A stretch of DNA of 64,000 bases from Hypomesus transpacificus (GCF_021917145.1 NC_061081.1:6384777-6448776), one strand, 5' to 3'; positions 1 to 13,865 are shown, counted from the stretch's first letter. Made by a program: numbers and translations. The notes: generated from the sequence alone by a model not told the origin.

Positions 1-414
1 CAGCCCTCTGTGGAGGAGAGCATAGTGACAGCCCTCTGTGGAGGAAAGCACAGTGACAGCCCTCTGTGGAGGAGAGCACAGTGACAGCCCTCTCTGGAGG
101 AGAGCACAGTGACAACTCTCTGTGGAGGAGAGCACAGTGACAGCCCTCTGTGGAGGAGAGCACAGTGACAGCCCTCTCTGGAGGAGAGCACAGTGACAGC
201 CCTCTGTGGAGGAGAGCATAGTGACAGCCCTCTCTGGAGGAGAGCACAGTGACAGCCCTCTCTGGAGGAGAGCACAGTGACAGCCCTCTGTGGAGGAAAG
301 CACAGTGACAGCCCTCTCTGGAGGAGAGCACAGTGACAGCCCTCTGTGGAGGAGAGCACAGTGACAGCCCTCTCTGGAGGAGAGCACAGTGACAGCCCTC
401 TGTGGAGGAGAGCA
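1..414. repeat. Minisatellite, 28-bp unit
   Basis: Tandem copies of a 28-bp unit beginning CAGCCCTCTGTGGAGGAGAG and ending CACAGTGA fill the first 414 bases. Units differ by a few substitutions (tgtgg/tctgg, caca/cata). One unit has ACAACTCTC instead of ACAGCCCTC. The array is cut by the window start, so its full length is unknown. No coding role is apparent. Confidence 0.95.
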
Positions 415-1239
415 GTGGAAGCATGAAGGAGGCTCTACCATATCCAGCAAACCCATGGATCTCACTGCTTCAGGAAGATGCTTTCCGATCTGTCCGTTCG
501 TCTTAAGACTCCAACATGAAACTATTTCATTGAAGCACACACACACAACCTGTTTCCTTGACACACACATATAATCAGTTTTCTTCAAACACACACATTT
601 CAAACAGACAAACAGCCTGTTTTCTTCAAATGAACAAGGGTGATCTGTACGTTCTCACCATTCCAAGGCTCCACAACTTTCCACCAGGAAGGGCCCAGTT
701 TTTGTTACTTTGACGTGCCTGTCTGATGCCAGCATCCAAATAACTCAATCTATGGCATTCACACACATATGTGAGGCATTTAACAAGTATACCAGAAACC
801 CTCTCAGTCAGTCCTGTCTCAGTACTGGTGCTGGCCACTGTGCCAGAGGGTGTGATTCTGTGTTTTGGGGTATTCTAATAATATTTAACAAGTTCTCTGG
901 TAAAACAAGCTGTAAAGTTTGCCCCGACATCGTTCCCTTGGACGGAGACGGTAAGTAGCGGGAAAGAGTTTGTGGTGATATTAAAAAGATGCAGGCTATT
1001 TCCCACTGCTGCCCAACAGCACTTCAGTTTGTTATGCAATCTTTGTGTTTACTGTTATTTGTTTTTGTAATATTTTCAATTGGACATCTTTGATCGTCGA
1101 CAAGACGTGATGTTTTTGAGAACTGAAGAGACCCATAAGACATGTTTTTGAAACAATAAGAAAGTACAAGAAGTAGCAGTGTTTGTCCAGGCTTGACCTG
1201 GTTCTGTTTATGCACTACTGCAGACTGGGAAACACCCCT

Positions 1240-1422
1240 ACCCCCACCCCTCATTACAGACTGCTGGGAGACTCCACCACCCCCACCTCTCATTACAGAC
1301 TGCTGGGAGACTCCACCACCCCCACCTCTCATTACAGACTGCTGGGAGACTCCACCACCCCCACCCCTCATTACAGACTGCTGGGAGACTCCACCACCCC
1401 CACCTCTCATTACAGACTGGAG
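1240..1422. repeat. Minisatellite, 39-bp unit
   Basis: About five copies of a 39-bp unit containing CATTACAGACTGCTGGGAGA followed by a CCACCACCCCCACC stretch. The unit is 13 codons long, so frames stay open on both strands and mimic repetitive proteins. This is not considered coding. Confidence 0.9.
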
Positions 1423-2504
1423 CTTCTGGACGGAGCCTCGGCTTGATGGCTCTCACGCCTCATGCTGTGCCTCACTGTTGCATTGCTAGTCATATGTTGA
1501 TAAGTAAGGGTAAAGATCTGATATTGGTCTAAACTGGTACAATGTAAACCAATGACTGCTGGTATATCTCTGCCAGGGGTTTCCAGTGCTTGTCAGATCC
1601 TTACTCAACAAACCACTCATTTACTGCGTCATAAAGGCCTTTTACGAGCTGCTCAAACATAAACCATGTTCATTAAACATTAATGAATTAACTGGAGCAG
1701 AGCCGGAGGGGGATTTAGAACACATGAATATCAAGCACTGCTGGGTCTCTTGTGTTTGGTCCTTCTCTGCAGCCACCAGAAGGGACCTCTGGGAAGCCAA
1801 ATGTTTGCGGGCTGTACGTATGAGGACAGGATCTATACATATCTGAGACGAGGGAAAATACTCTTGGTTTGTCATTTATTAGATAAACACTTGCTAGAGC
1901 GGATCGTTAGGCTTATTTTACAAGCCTGTGTAAAGTCTCTGCAGAGAGCCAGAGAACCCAAGAACCATGCTGCGCTGTAAAAGACTCTGGAGCTGGATGA
2001 CCTAGGATGGACCTGAGGTGGAAACAGATTCCCAGGAAAGCTTCCTACTTCATCATCCTTTACAGCAATCCAACTCAAACTCCCTCCCATATAAAGACCT
2101 CATTGCGGTTCAGTGCTGTCCAGAGTGTTGATTCCTGAACCACTGAGCACTCTATGTTCTTTTGTGTCTGGCTCTTAGACGGCGAGTAGATAATGATGCT
2201 CTTAAGTCAAGGTTGGTTGGTTCAGGTGACTGACCCCGGTGCAAGCCCAGCATACAGACCCAGCACAGGGACCCAGGCTGTCCTTTTACAAGTCTGTGGT
2301 CCCAAAGCACATCTGACACACAGACACACAGTCTGGCTTCCTGTCATGTGTGGCTAGAGTGGTGGCTAGTGCTGCAGATTCATGTCTGGTCTGGGTCAGG
2401 TTTGTTTACACACACTATACAAGTTCTGCTGACTTCACTGTTATCGATAAACATCTAGAACTCAGCACTTTTCTCAGACCTAACCATCCTCCCAACCCCC
2501 CAGA

Positions 2505-2925
2505 CCTCCACTCCCCCAGGCCTCCATCTCTCCACCCCCCCAGCCCTCCATCTCTCCCCCTTCCCAGCCCTCCATCTCTCCCCCTTCCCAGGCCTCCATC
2601 TCTCCACCCCCCCAGGCCTCCATCTCTCCACCCCCCCAGCCCTCCATCTCTCCACCCCCCCAGCCCTCCATCTCTCCCCCTTCCCAGGCCTCCATCTCTC
2701 CACTCCCCCAGGCCTCCATCTCTCCACTCCCCCAGGTCTCCATCTCTCCACTCCCCCAGGCCTCCATCTCTCCACTCCCCCAGGTCTCCATCTCTCCACC
2801 CCCCCAGCCCTCCATCTCTCCACTCCCCCAGCCCTCCATCTCTCCCCCTTCCCAGGTCTCCATCTCTCCACCCCCCCAGGTCTCCATCTCTCCACTCCCC
2901 CAGGTCTCCATCCACCACTGAGCTC
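2505..2925. repeat. Minisatellite, about 24-bp unit, C-rich
   Basis: Tandem variants of a unit of about 24 bp, GCCTCCATCTCTCCACCCCC, in which the C-run alternates with CTTCC or ACTCC forms. One strand is strongly pyrimidine-rich. The unit is eight codons long, which keeps frames open on both strands. Confidence 0.9.
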
Positions 2926-3587
2926 CCTCCTGCTACATAGCCCCAAGTACCCAGTCTCAGTCCAGCACAGGAGGCCCCATCCGACCCACTCATACCCAAC
3001 CTTGACCTGAACCACGGGCCCCTGTCTCCTGCAGACCAACAACACCAGGATATTTGAGGCCGCAGTTGACATAGAACACTGGGTTGTATGGGTGGAGTCA
3101 TCAGCCTGTTTACAATTTCAGTTCAATTCTTTGAAAGAAGCAAACATAAAAACAAGACACGATTTCCACGGAATTGTTGCGAGCCCACTTTTATATATTT
3201 TGTCATTTGTTTTCAGACAGTCTGAGACAGAAACACATAGTTTCACAAATATGTTTTACTAGAGTAGTTTTTTCCACCAAGAGACCGTGCAACAACGTTA
3301 TCCTACCCTGGTAGTGCCAGGCCTAATGACTTGACTGCTATTTCAGACTGCCATTAAAGCCACAATCCGTGATATTTCCCGCTATTCTTCCAAAAGTTAT
3401 TTCAAGTCCTGATATTGTTGGTCAGGCTTGGCCTGGGTCACTGTTCAGGGTGAAACATCATACAGTGGACGTGTGAAGACAGGTTGAATCAAACTGGCTT
3501 GTCCAAATCAGAAGATGCACCAGTCTGTACTGTTCTGGTAAAGTCTGGTGTGACCCGATCTGGTTTGATACATTCTGGCCTAGTCTG

Positions 3588-3692
3588 GCCCTGTCTGACC
3601 TAGTCTGGCCTAGTCTGGCCTAGTCTGGCCTAGTCTGGCCCTGTCTGGCCTAGTCTGGCCTAGTCTGGCCTAGTCTGGCCCTGTCTGGGCCT
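3588..3692. repeat. 10-bp tandem repeat (CTAGTCTGGC)
   Basis: Ten-base repeat CTAGTCTGGC with an occasional CCTGTCTGGC variant, about ten copies, flanked by degenerate copies on both sides (tctggtttg, tctggtgtg). Confidence 0.9.
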
Positions 3693-3882
3693 GTCTTGTC
3701 TGTTTTGGTCTGGTTTTTGCCAGTGTTTAGGCCTACTGTAGAATAAAGTGATAACTAGGAGGTCTTTCTGTTTAGACTGCTATGTTAATTAACAACATGA
3801 AACACTGCAGCTGTTTAATGGCCCTAAGAAACCACACTTTGACATTTCACTGTGTGTGACTCACTAGAGCTAAAATGGCTAA

Positions 3883-4126
3883 TTCACACACACACACACA
3901 CACACACAGACACACACTGTACTGCAGACGCCCACACAAACTGTACTGCCCGCACACACACACATGCACACACACAAACTGTCTGGCACACGCACGCACA
4001 CAAACGCTCACAGACTTTACTATAGGCACACATACATACACTTTACTGCAGAACACTCTCACACATACTGAAATTACACTCAGTCTACTGTACTGCACAC
4101 ACACACACATACTCTCTCTCACTCAC

Positions 4127-4175
<49 letters not shown>
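3883..4175. repeat. CA-rich tract followed by a CT microsatellite
   Basis: An interrupted (CA)n region at 3885-4110 leads into a nearly pure (CT)n run at about 4129-4175. Confidence 0.9.
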
Positions 4176-4178
<3 letters not shown>

Positions 4179-7100
4179 CTCAGGGTGTTTACAGAGACTG
4201 GAGCAATGGTAATGACTTCAGACCCTGAGGTGGCAGAAGATATACTCTGGCAGTAATTCACCTGTCTCACAAGGTTTTATGTAGGTTTGTGTCGTGGTGT
4301 GCTTGTGTGTGCATGTGGGTATGTGGTTGACATAGAGCTGATGTCTTCAGAGGATGTCCCTCTTGTGTGTATCCTAGGTGTCCTGCTTCCCGGGCCTGCC
4401 TCCCACCCAGACACACAGCTCTCCATCACGGTCTTGTCTTCTCCTAACAGTCCCCAAATGGCAAGCAGGCTTCGTCAGAAATCATCCCTGACACGTCCAG
4501 ACGATTTACAGCCATATTTCCTCGTGTGGCGTGCGTGTGCATGTGTCCGTGTGAGTGTCAAAGGGTTCACATATGAGTGTGTGCAGGAGTGTTCTCGAGT
4601 GTGTCCACCGCAGTCCCTGCCCCCCCCCGTCCCCCTGCCCCCCCGTCCCCCGTCCCCCCCCCATCCCCCGTCCCCCCCCATGTCCCCGCTCACCCCAGAC
4701 AGAGAGAGGGCAGCAGACGCGATGGCTCTTTTACGAGAGCAGTTCCAGGATGGAGCGTCCTCTCTGCTGAAGACGCATGCAGCTCTCAGGACTATTTACG
4801 TCTCGGCACGTCACGGTGGGTCTGCTCAAGGCCTGTGCGCCGGCTTGGAGCTGTGTATGTGTGTGAGTGTATGTGTAAGTCTGTGCAAATGGGTTGTGTG
4901 TGGCTGACGGGTCTGACCTGTCTTGCTGCACAGGTGGTTCGGATGTGTCTCATGGCACGGACCATCTCCACCATCCCCAACACTGCCAATGGTACAGCTC
5001 GCCCAGTGCTGTAACCATGACCGCAATAAGGTCAAGCTGGGGTCCAATCCTGCCAGTCTGGGAAAACATCAGTGGGACTGAGTGAACTGGATCCTGACTA
5101 AGCCAGGTTAGAAGTGGAGATCTGATAACTTGTCAGTGGAGTGGAGAGGTCTGTAGTAGACAGAGGTCAGTTCTGTGGTCTGAGGTATGGAGCAGGACGC
5201 TGTGTGTGTCAGTTGTGTGTTCCCTTCCAGAGGTAATTACAGACTGCTAGTGGAGGTTCATGCTGCCGGACTCCCAGCCCAGCTCCAAGGTCCTCTGTCT
5301 GCGACGGAAGTGACCTTACATGGGCAGGTCTGGAGGCCACCTTCCCAGCCCAAACACTGACCAGACTCACAGAAACACTCACACACACAGAGGCACAAGC
5401 ACACCGGCACATACTCACACACGAGCACACACTTACACACCCCACGCACTCTGGGACAAACCCTCGCCCCAGTCCTTCTCTCCAAACATGTTGTTCTCTG
5501 AGAATGAGAGTTCTCCTGCAGTCACTCTGGTCTATTTCCGGACGCTGTCATCCTGATCCATGTTTTCCTGTTGGACCACAACCGTGGGTTCAAGAGACGT
5601 TTTCCATGACCTGGTGTCTCTGCTCTCACCACCCGAACCCCCCCCCCCCCCCCCCCCCATCTTTGGGTGGAGGCAGGGGGCAAAATGAGGCCTGGGTGGA
5701 GCACAGTCTGCTGTATGTTCGTGTAATCGAGGTGAGTTGGTGAAACGTACTTGGTGTAAATACCGCCCACGCATGTCACAGAATTACTGGGCATGCTGTG
5801 TATCTGGGAGGAGGTCACATGGGTTTAAATGTCAGACGACCCTCAATCCCATGATCCGTAACATCAGGGCTGTTTCACTCTCAGAGACCACTGTGTTTGA
5901 ATATCTTGATGACGGCTCTGTCCATCACATTTTTGAGAGAGAGAGAGAGACAGAGTGTGTGCATGTGTGTGTGTACAGGCTCCATGTTTTACTGTGCCAG
6001 AGGACATATCTCCCCTCAACCAAACTTGTTTTGGTTCTTTCCAGCATGTTTTAACTGTTGAGTGATGTGGGCCAAACCATGGAGGCCTCGTCAAGCTGCC
6101 AACCCTAATGTTGTGAGAACATAAACAGTGAATGGTTTGGTTTGGAGGAAAGCATTTACATTGCAGACGATACACATATCAGAGGACTGCACATCTCACT
6201 TCCCCCTAAGATTCCAAGCAGGGTGAATTGTCACACTCTCCAAGTTGAATATAAATAAACACAGACAACGTTTTGAACAGAACAGTTTTGTTGTTTCATA
6301 AATGGGCAAAGCTAGTTCAGGAACAGCTCTCAAGCAGGGGACTTCGTCAGCTGACATCTGACTCACGCAATCAACTGCAGGTGTGTTCATTGAAGCTCGT
6401 TGGTCGTCCTCTACAGGTTACAGAAACGCTGAATGCTTTCACAGACATGTGCTTCAGGCTCACACGTTATGCATTGCCATGTACCTGCATATCATGCACC
6501 TGCTGCTACTCTCCACCATCACCTGCTCCTCCACGCTGTCCGTCTGAACTGTTCAAAAGGCTATGAGTCGTTTGATTTCATTTCCTGTCCACTGGGGATT
6601 TCGGTCCTGTGCCTTGTTGATTGTATGTACTTGTGCTGTGTTGGCTGTTTTAAGGCAGGGTGCGTTCCCTCAGTCCACCAAAGTCAAACCTATTTCCATT
6701 GGAAGAAAGGGTTCAATCAGTACACAAATCAGTATGACATGCATCAATGTCTCTGCTGTGCTATCTATAAGGGTATTTCACTTTCAGAATGTTTACTTTG
6801 TTACATACAGTGTCATGCTCATTTCTGTGCATAGTCATGCCATCAAAGTGGAGGGATATCATCCTATGAAAGGTAGTTGGAGAACTTAGTGGACTAGGAT
6901 CTCCCCTGACAAGTTTCAAACAAAGATATGTTTTTTTTGCCTGCTGTAATACTAATAAAAGAACAAACTTAGCATGTTAAAGTTTAAGTATAGGAATCTC
7001 TGTCCTTTCTGAGACTTTTATATGGCTTTGTCTTTTTATTTGATGCTATACTTGTTCCCCTTAGCATCTATTTTCTCCAGCGTTAGACTCCAATAGCTTT

Positions 7101-8904
7101 CTTCCATTTCCTGACGGGTTTGCGAAGCTCATAAACTCAGTTGTAGTGTCTTTATGGAGGAGAGCGAGGGAGTGGTGCGAATCGTCTTTATGCCGGAGAC
7201 GGGGGCAGGGGCTCAAAGCGTCTTTTGTAAAGGGAGCGAGGGAAACACAAGCACGCACAGACACTATTATATTTGCACTGCAACTTTGCGCACTGTTTAA
7301 CGCACATCATTTGATGTGAGGGTCCGTTATGCTATGACAGTAATTCTGCTTTAATCCAATCTGAGGGTCTTGTAACGCTCCAGAGAAAACAACCTTACAT
7401 TTCGTGCATCCACTCATTGAGGTGAACAATGTTATTAACCAGATGTGTGATCGTCTTTAGATTTACATGGCAAAGACAGATAATGAGTTGAGATGGTTTG
7501 GTTGGTCGAAATATCAAAATATGTGTTTAGCTGTTGTCAGAATATGTGACCTCCTTGTTACATCCCTTGAAATGTCTAAAGCACCAACCAAACAATCTCA
7601 GGTGACTTATCTGTCCTGCTGGACATAGTCCACAAGAGGTCATATATTTTGATACCTCAGGTTTTAGTTTTAAAGTATTATAATTTTTGGGATTGGATTG
7701 GATTGAATGGAATTAGCTATAAAAATAAACATCATTTTGTTCAATGTGCACTTTTGCAAACCTGACCTGACTGGATATCCGTGGTGGTGTAGCCGGCTTA
7801 CGTAGTGGGGATGTTTAGAAGAGGTGGTCAGTTGCGTGCGTCAGAGGACCCAAGATCAAAGCCTGGAGAGGAAGTGAACTGACAAGTACTACAATTCCAC
7901 CTATGACACTCTCAGTATCTCTGAAGGTCCACCGTGTGTCACTGTTCACCACTGTACTGTGGAGTGCTCTGTTAGGAGCTGGGGGCCTGACTGGTCCTGG
8001 CAGCAAAGCAGAAATCCCTCCACAGCCATGTATCTCCACTAGGTGGCAGTGTTCCACAGGCCAGTCATGGATGTCTCCTCTTTGGACCCGTCTGGATGCG
8101 TTCTTTTGAACCAAGCTGTAGTGACCCCTACTTCACCATGCGTTGCAGGAGTGAGACCAAGGTTTGGGTCGAGTTCAGGGTCAGATTGTAGTGATGCAGT
8201 CAGGGTTAGGATCAGGGTTTGGAGGTTGGGGACATGCTTCAGGTTTGGTCAGAGTGATAGAGAGATGGATGTTTGTTTGTCTCTCTAACCTGTCTGTTTC
8301 TATAGCCTATCAGAACCTGTCTGTTTCTGCTGGTTTTCCCTCAGTGTTAATGATATTTTATTCTCTGCTGTGTGGGAGGGGAGTGGCCATGTAACCACGG
8401 TGACATGACCCATCATTCACGAAAGAGGAAATAACTTATTCTCCGACACATGCAAACTCATTTGCGCACAAAAACAAAAAACCAAGAAGTAACCTTTCAC
8501 TCAGGCAGAGTCGGTCTTTGAGGAACTGGAGCTGCACTTCCACATGTGCTTCAGCTGTTCAACAACTATTCTATTTTCGTTGAAATATTTCCTCATGTAA
8601 CACACCTGAAACACACACGGGTTGGGGAAACAACACAACATCCGCCGAGCAGGCTGTAAATAAAGTTTCTCACTCAGTCACAGGAAGGACAACACACATG
8701 ACCTTTTGGTGAGCCAGGTTGAGTGGGTGAAAGTAGACATTTCTTTCCAGACTTTATGCGAAGTTGAGTGGGTTTACTGAGCAAATGTGTGAGTGATGAA
8801 GCGTGTTTGTGTGTGCAAGAGAACTGACAGGAAACACAACGGCTGCATATTCAGAACAAAGCACAGCCCACTCTGGTCACGTAGTCATTCTCTGACACTT
8901 ACTG

Positions 8905-9462
8905 TGGCCCTCCCTACCATCTCTGCCTCCCTCTGCCTCCCTATGCCCTCCCTACCATCTCTGCCTCCCTCTGCCTCCCTATGCCCTCCCTACCATCTCT
9001 GCCTCCCTCTGCCTCCCTCTGCCTCCCTCTGCCCTCCTCTACCTCCCTCTGATCCCCAACGCCCCCCTTTGCCTCCCTCTACCTCCCTCTGCCTCCCTCT
9101 GCCTCCCTCTGCCTCCCTCTGCTTCCCTCTGCCCTCCTCTGCTCCCCTCTGCTCCCCTCTGCCCCCCTCTGCCCCCCTCTGCCCCCCTCTGCTTCCCTCT
9201 GCCCCCCTCTGCTTCCCTCTGCCTCCCTCTGCTTCCTTCTGCCTCCTTCTGCCTCCTTCTGTCTCCCTCTGCCTCCCTCTACCCCCCTCTGCCCCCCCCA
9301 CCCCCTTCTGCCTCCGTCTGCCTCCTTCTGTCTCCCTCTGCCTCCCTCTACCCCCCTCTGCCCCCCCACCTCCTTTTGTCTCCCTCTGCCTCCCTCTACC
9401 CCCCTCTGCCCCCCTCTGCCCCCCACCCCCTTCTGCCTCTCTCTGCCTCCCTCTGCCCTACT
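8905..9462. repeat. Polypyrimidine minisatellite, about 10-bp unit
   Basis: About 560 bp of variants of CTCCCTCTGC with C-run expansions. The plus strand is almost purely pyrimidine apart from the G of each unit. All frames stay open over long distances because TGA, TAA and TAG are rare in such sequence. Not considered coding. Confidence 0.9.
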
Positions 9463-12048
9463 TTGTTGGTTTGTTGTGTGTCATCTTCCCCAATGAGTTT
9501 CTGTTTCTCCTTGCTGCTGCTCATTTCACACTACAGCCTCCACACACCATGGTGGGAGTGTCTGGAAGTATTCTCACTGTTGATTTCAAAACCGCAGTCA
9601 CACTTCATTGATATGCTAACACCAAGTGTGTTTTTGTGAGTGTGTGTATGCTTATGCAGCAAGCAACCACATGCTGATGTGTTCACTATTCTATGGGGTT
9701 GAGACTGGACAACACAGGAAGTGCTTTGTGTGGGCATCTGTATCCTGTCTGTCAGTGCGGAAACTGTCTTAGGTCTTTACCCCACCCACCGAACTGCCCT
9801 TCATTCCTGGCTGCATGATTAGATCATCATCATCCTCAACCCAATCATCCTCCTCCTCCTCGTCATCTTTGTCGCCATGTGCTCTGCAGCCTGAGGTAAA
9901 CAGTGCAGGGATGTAGTCTTGAGGAGCTGACCACCAAGGCTAACCATTTCTAGACAGGAGAAATTCCAGCTGGAGTAGAGGTGAAGACCAGGGGTCAGGG
10001 GTCAGGGGTGAAGCTGACCAACACAGGATGACATCATGGGAGAGGTCAGCCCCTGGAGGAACGTCCTGGACGAGCCTTCATGTTTCAAGTTTGAGGAACT
10101 TCATGTTGGCTGTGGAAACCAAAGCGCCTATGAGAATGAGAATGAGGTGGAGAATGGGGGAGGACAGGGGGAGGACAGGGCCTTGTCGTCCCCTCTTCTT
10201 CTACTAGTTGGTGAACACCATCAACCATACATGGTTTTTCACCCACACATTTCAGCTGAAAACTGCAGCTTTTGGAACCCAGAGGTTTGTTTTGCATATC
10301 TCACCCCCGGTCTCACCCACGGTCCTCAACAAATCCGCCAAGGCTGGGTAATGCTGTGAATGCTGTGATCAAAGGAACAATGGGAGAAAGTTCCACTGAC
10401 TATGGAGATGTAATTAACAACCCCTCCGGTTTGAAACCTTCAATGGAGGGATTTGAACAATCAACCATCTGGCATCATATAAAGTGCCCTTCAGAAAAGT
10501 CTTGAGAAACCTTCCCTTTTTATTTCATTTTGATCTGTTAAATTCCTTTTTTCTCATCTATGAAATGATTGGCCTAAATCCCAAGTGCTGTCTGGCACTG
10601 AAAACTGATTCCGCTCATCCCCTTAACAGCAGACAATACATGGGGCACAGCAGACATTCACACATTCATGAGTTCAAGGGAACCACACTACAATGCAAAC
10701 CTTTTAGAGGTTATCCGGTTCTCTATTCTCATGGTTTCCGTATTCAGAATGCACAGAATTCAGGGAGGCAGGGGGAGGAGAGAGGGAGGGAGGGGGAGGA
10801 GAGACAGAGGTACGGGAGGAGAGAAGGAGGCAGGGGGGAGGAGGGAAGGAGGCAGGGGGAGGAGAGAGGTAGGAAGGATGAGATGGGACATTCTACAGTG
10901 AGAGTTTTCAGTTTGAATACTCAACTGCTTCCCACACCTGGGCTAGCTACACCGGCACCTGGACACGCCACTGACAAGGTAAGTGAAGCACTTTTCAATC
11001 ATTAGGTTGTAGTGTTTCCCTGTTCCTCTGTCTGTCTGGAAGTGAGACTTCCCATTGTTATGTCCCATGAACTTGTCATTGAAAAACTGTGCTGTCAGGT
11101 GTATTTTCATGTCTCTCTCTCTCTTTCAGTCCATCTCACTTTGTCCTCCACTCTCTCTGGTACACATTACACATGGGTAAAACATTACCCATGTTCTGTA
11201 TTTTCAAGGATACATGTATTGTTGTGTACTGTTTCTAATTAGTTGTATCTGATGAGATTCTGTGTCTATTTGACTCACTGACAAGACATTGAAAAAAACA
11301 GCTGTTTCCTCGTTCAACCCATTCCCTCCGCTCTGCTCTCTCTCTCTTTCTCCTCTCTCTTTCACTCTCTTTCTTTCTACACAGTTTCAGTTTCAAAATA
11401 TTCTCAGTCAAGAATAGTCCATTCTTAGTTGTCATAAACTGGAAACAGTTTATGCTATTTCCCCTTGTGGTGTACAAAGTATTGTACTGGTCTATACAGA
11501 GCTCTGTGAAGGGCTGTTTCTGTCTGTCTGATCTGTGAACTGAAACCACACACCCTCCACACACCATCTTTCGGCTTCCTCTGCAGAGATCTGGTGGGCC
11601 ATCCAGGAAGTGTCTGGAGTTCATAGCTCTCCTCAGATGACAGGGAGAAGACTTCAGCTGCAAACGGGTTACCTGGGTAAGCTACCTGTTCGTGACCAGA
11701 GTGTTTGGTTGAAAAGAAGAGGAAATGATGTAGGCAGATTAGTTTCCCTTGGTGAAGCATATTGTCTTTGTTGTTTTTAGGAGGTTGAAGGTTAGTGTCG
11801 TTTGTGTGGTGTGGTGTGAACTGGAGATACATCGTTAACTTCTGATAAGTTGTGTGTGCAGTAGCCTTTAGTGCTAATTAGGGTCAGCTAGCAGCCTTTA
11901 GTGCTTGCCAAGGTTAGCTAGCAATGTCTAGTGCTATCCAAGCATTACAGCAAGGGCAACAATGAATAGTTTAAACAGTCTGAACAACCAGAACAGTCTA
12001 AAAGGTCAAAACAAATTAAACAGTTTGAACAGTATAAACCTTTTCAAC

Positions 12049-12312
12049 CAGGGCCATAATCATAATATATATTGGGGGGGACATATCCCCAATATTCAAA
12101 TCTGGTCAAAATGTCCCCCTCCCAATATATTGATAAAAAAATATAAATAAAATATAAATGCTACGACAGGCAACCACGCACGCTGTCCGAAATTATCATT
12201 AAAAAAAATGTAATCACATTCATAACTAAACTTAAAACATTTTCAGGGGGGGACCCTCAGACTCCCCAGCAGATTTTGTCCCCCCGATGTTGACTCCATG
12301 GCTACGGCCTTG
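12049..12312. mobile_element. Non-autonomous hAT-like DNA transposon (MITE)
   Basis: The element starts CAGGGCCATAATCATA and ends CCATGGCTACGGCCTTG, so the termini are imperfect inverted repeats (CAGGGCC against CAAGGCC). It is flanked by 8-bp near-identical direct repeats, TTTTCAAC (12041-12048) and ATTTCAAC (12313-12320). An 8-bp target duplication with CAGGG-type ends is the hAT hallmark. The 264-bp interior is AT-rich with short G and C runs and has no transposase frame. Confidence 0.65.
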
Positions 12313-13361
12313 ATTTCAACCCTTTACAATTCATTTATTTAGCAGACACAAATTTGCACACGCATCCAAATACGCAAATAATGCATAAACCTGAAGCCGT
12401 TGGAGCAGTGTGAACAGGATGCCACCCATGCCTCTCTTCAGAGAAGCCCCTCAGAGCTCAGTGGTAGCTGCTCACTGGCTGTGGTGGTGACATACTTGAC
12501 TGTTGGACTTACCATGCAGTAGAGCTGCTGGGAAATAACCCCTCACCCTGTGGTGGACCGGGGCTTTCACCTTCTTAACAGACGCTCCATCTATGCTTGG
12601 TCCTCCCTATTGTACTAGTACTATCTGTGCTACAAAACTGGAAATGTTTCTTGTACCCGGTGAGGAACACCTTGTTTTCTCCTGTCATGTTTCTCCCAGA
12701 CCTTGGTTCATGTGGGTTGTGCTGAGGGAGGTTTTCCTTGGCCTGCTTGAGGGGCTCAGGTGCTGGCACCTCACTCAGACCACATCTCACCCAGTGTTTC
12801 AGAAGATCACATGATTGATCTTCCCTTGTCACCTTTCTTGCTTTCAAAATCTGCCGTGGATGGTGTGAAAAAGAATCGAGTGTGTTTCATAGATAGAGAC
12901 AGACGGGGAAGGAGGGGGAAAGGGGGGGGGGGTATGATGGATGTCAGCAGACAGGATGATCTGATGCTGTGAGGTAACTGTAGGCCGCCAGAGTTGCAAC
13001 GTCAGGTTATTTCAACAGTAAGTCTGTGCCCCTCATTGTTCCATTGTGGAAGCGGGGGGGGGGTTGGAAAGTCCCTTCATCTCAAACATCTGAGACCATC
13101 GTCCAATCCGTCAACCTATTTCAGAGAACAGGAAGTAGTGGTTAAGGCCCACCGACCAATGAAAAGTGACGGCCTGCAGTCAGAGTGTCTGGAAGCCCGC
13201 CCCCCGGAACACAGTCATATCAACAGCTCTCAGAGTAGCAGCAGCAGCGCCACGCTTTCTCTCTCTCACTCACTCTCACTCCATCAATCTAGTGTCCCTC
13301 CATCCGTCTGTGGGCTCCGTCTTTGTGGTAGGATGGTAGAGAGGGCTCACCTGAAGCTGCC

Positions 13362-13447
13362 ATGGCTCTGTCCCTGAGGAAGAAGAAGTCCATAGTCCTG
13401 GCTACTAAGCCAAGTGTCAGGATATGTGTCAGGAAACCCAGCCACAT
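13362..13447 (+). CDS. sh3bp2: sh3bp2 alternative first coding exon 1a
   Basis: The ATG lies in a strong context (gctgccATGG). It encodes 28 residues starting [20 protein letters not shown] and ends in phase 2 at a consensus donor (gtaagt). It joins exon 17252 in frame to give SHISMAAVEV. The segment is basic (RKKK). Mammalian SH3BP2 also has isoforms with N-terminal extensions, which supports it as a real alternative start. Transcript data would be needed to confirm use. Confidence 0.6.
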
Positions 13448-13834
13448 GTAAGTCTTTCTGACCCTGTCTCACCCTTGAACTTGACCCGTCTGTCTCACTG
13501 CGGGGTACCTGTCTGCCCTCAGTTCTGGTGGAAGGCAGGTTCAAGTGAGGTTGACCGCTTGGTTGATATGTAGAGGTTTTTGCAACATTAACATTGATTG
13601 TTTTTAGTTGTTTTGAGGTTGATTTGATGTTGATTTGAGATGTGTCATGTGTTCAGGGTTACAAGGCGTTTGGTTTCAGATCATGTGTGGCTGATGTAAA
13701 TCTAGTCTGCCACTCCGCTCCACTCGATGTTTCATCGTTTATCTGCAGGTGTTCAGAAACACCAAACAGGCACTAGAAATAGAAATGCTTCATACAGGAA
13801 ACACCTAACCTCTCTTATCATTCCCTTCTGGACC

Positions 13835-13865
<31 letters not shown>

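Larger units (their letters stand above)
415..13361. other. Non-coding region upstream of sh3bp2
   Basis: No convincing gene was found in this 13 kb. The long open frames are side effects of simple repeats (proline-rich or arginine-rich translations of minisatellites) or isolated frames without splice signals or recognisable domains. Contents include several minisatellites, CA and CT tracts, a C homopolymer near 5640, and the hAT-like element at 12049. The stretch may be intergenic, or may contain untranslated exons of sh3bp2 that cannot be recognised by eye. Confidence 0.6.

Noticed and set aside
1-414. CRISPR-like array of regular repeats
   Set aside because: The units are directly adjacent with no unique spacers and the window is eukaryotic; it is a minisatellite.
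2350-3101. Proline-rich (plus) and Gly/Trp/Arg-rich (minus) frames of about 200 codons
   Set aside because: Minisatellite translation on both strands at once; no flanking exon signals or family match.
4690-4815. Possible exon encoding DRERAADAMALLREQFQDGA after an acceptor-like CTCACCCCAG
   Set aside because: It looks weakly coding, but no partner exon, clear donor or family was found; it may be chance in a low-complexity open frame.
8793-9611. 272-codon Ser/Pro/Leu-rich frame
   Set aside because: Lies across the polypyrimidine repeat; the non-repetitive ends match nothing recognisable.
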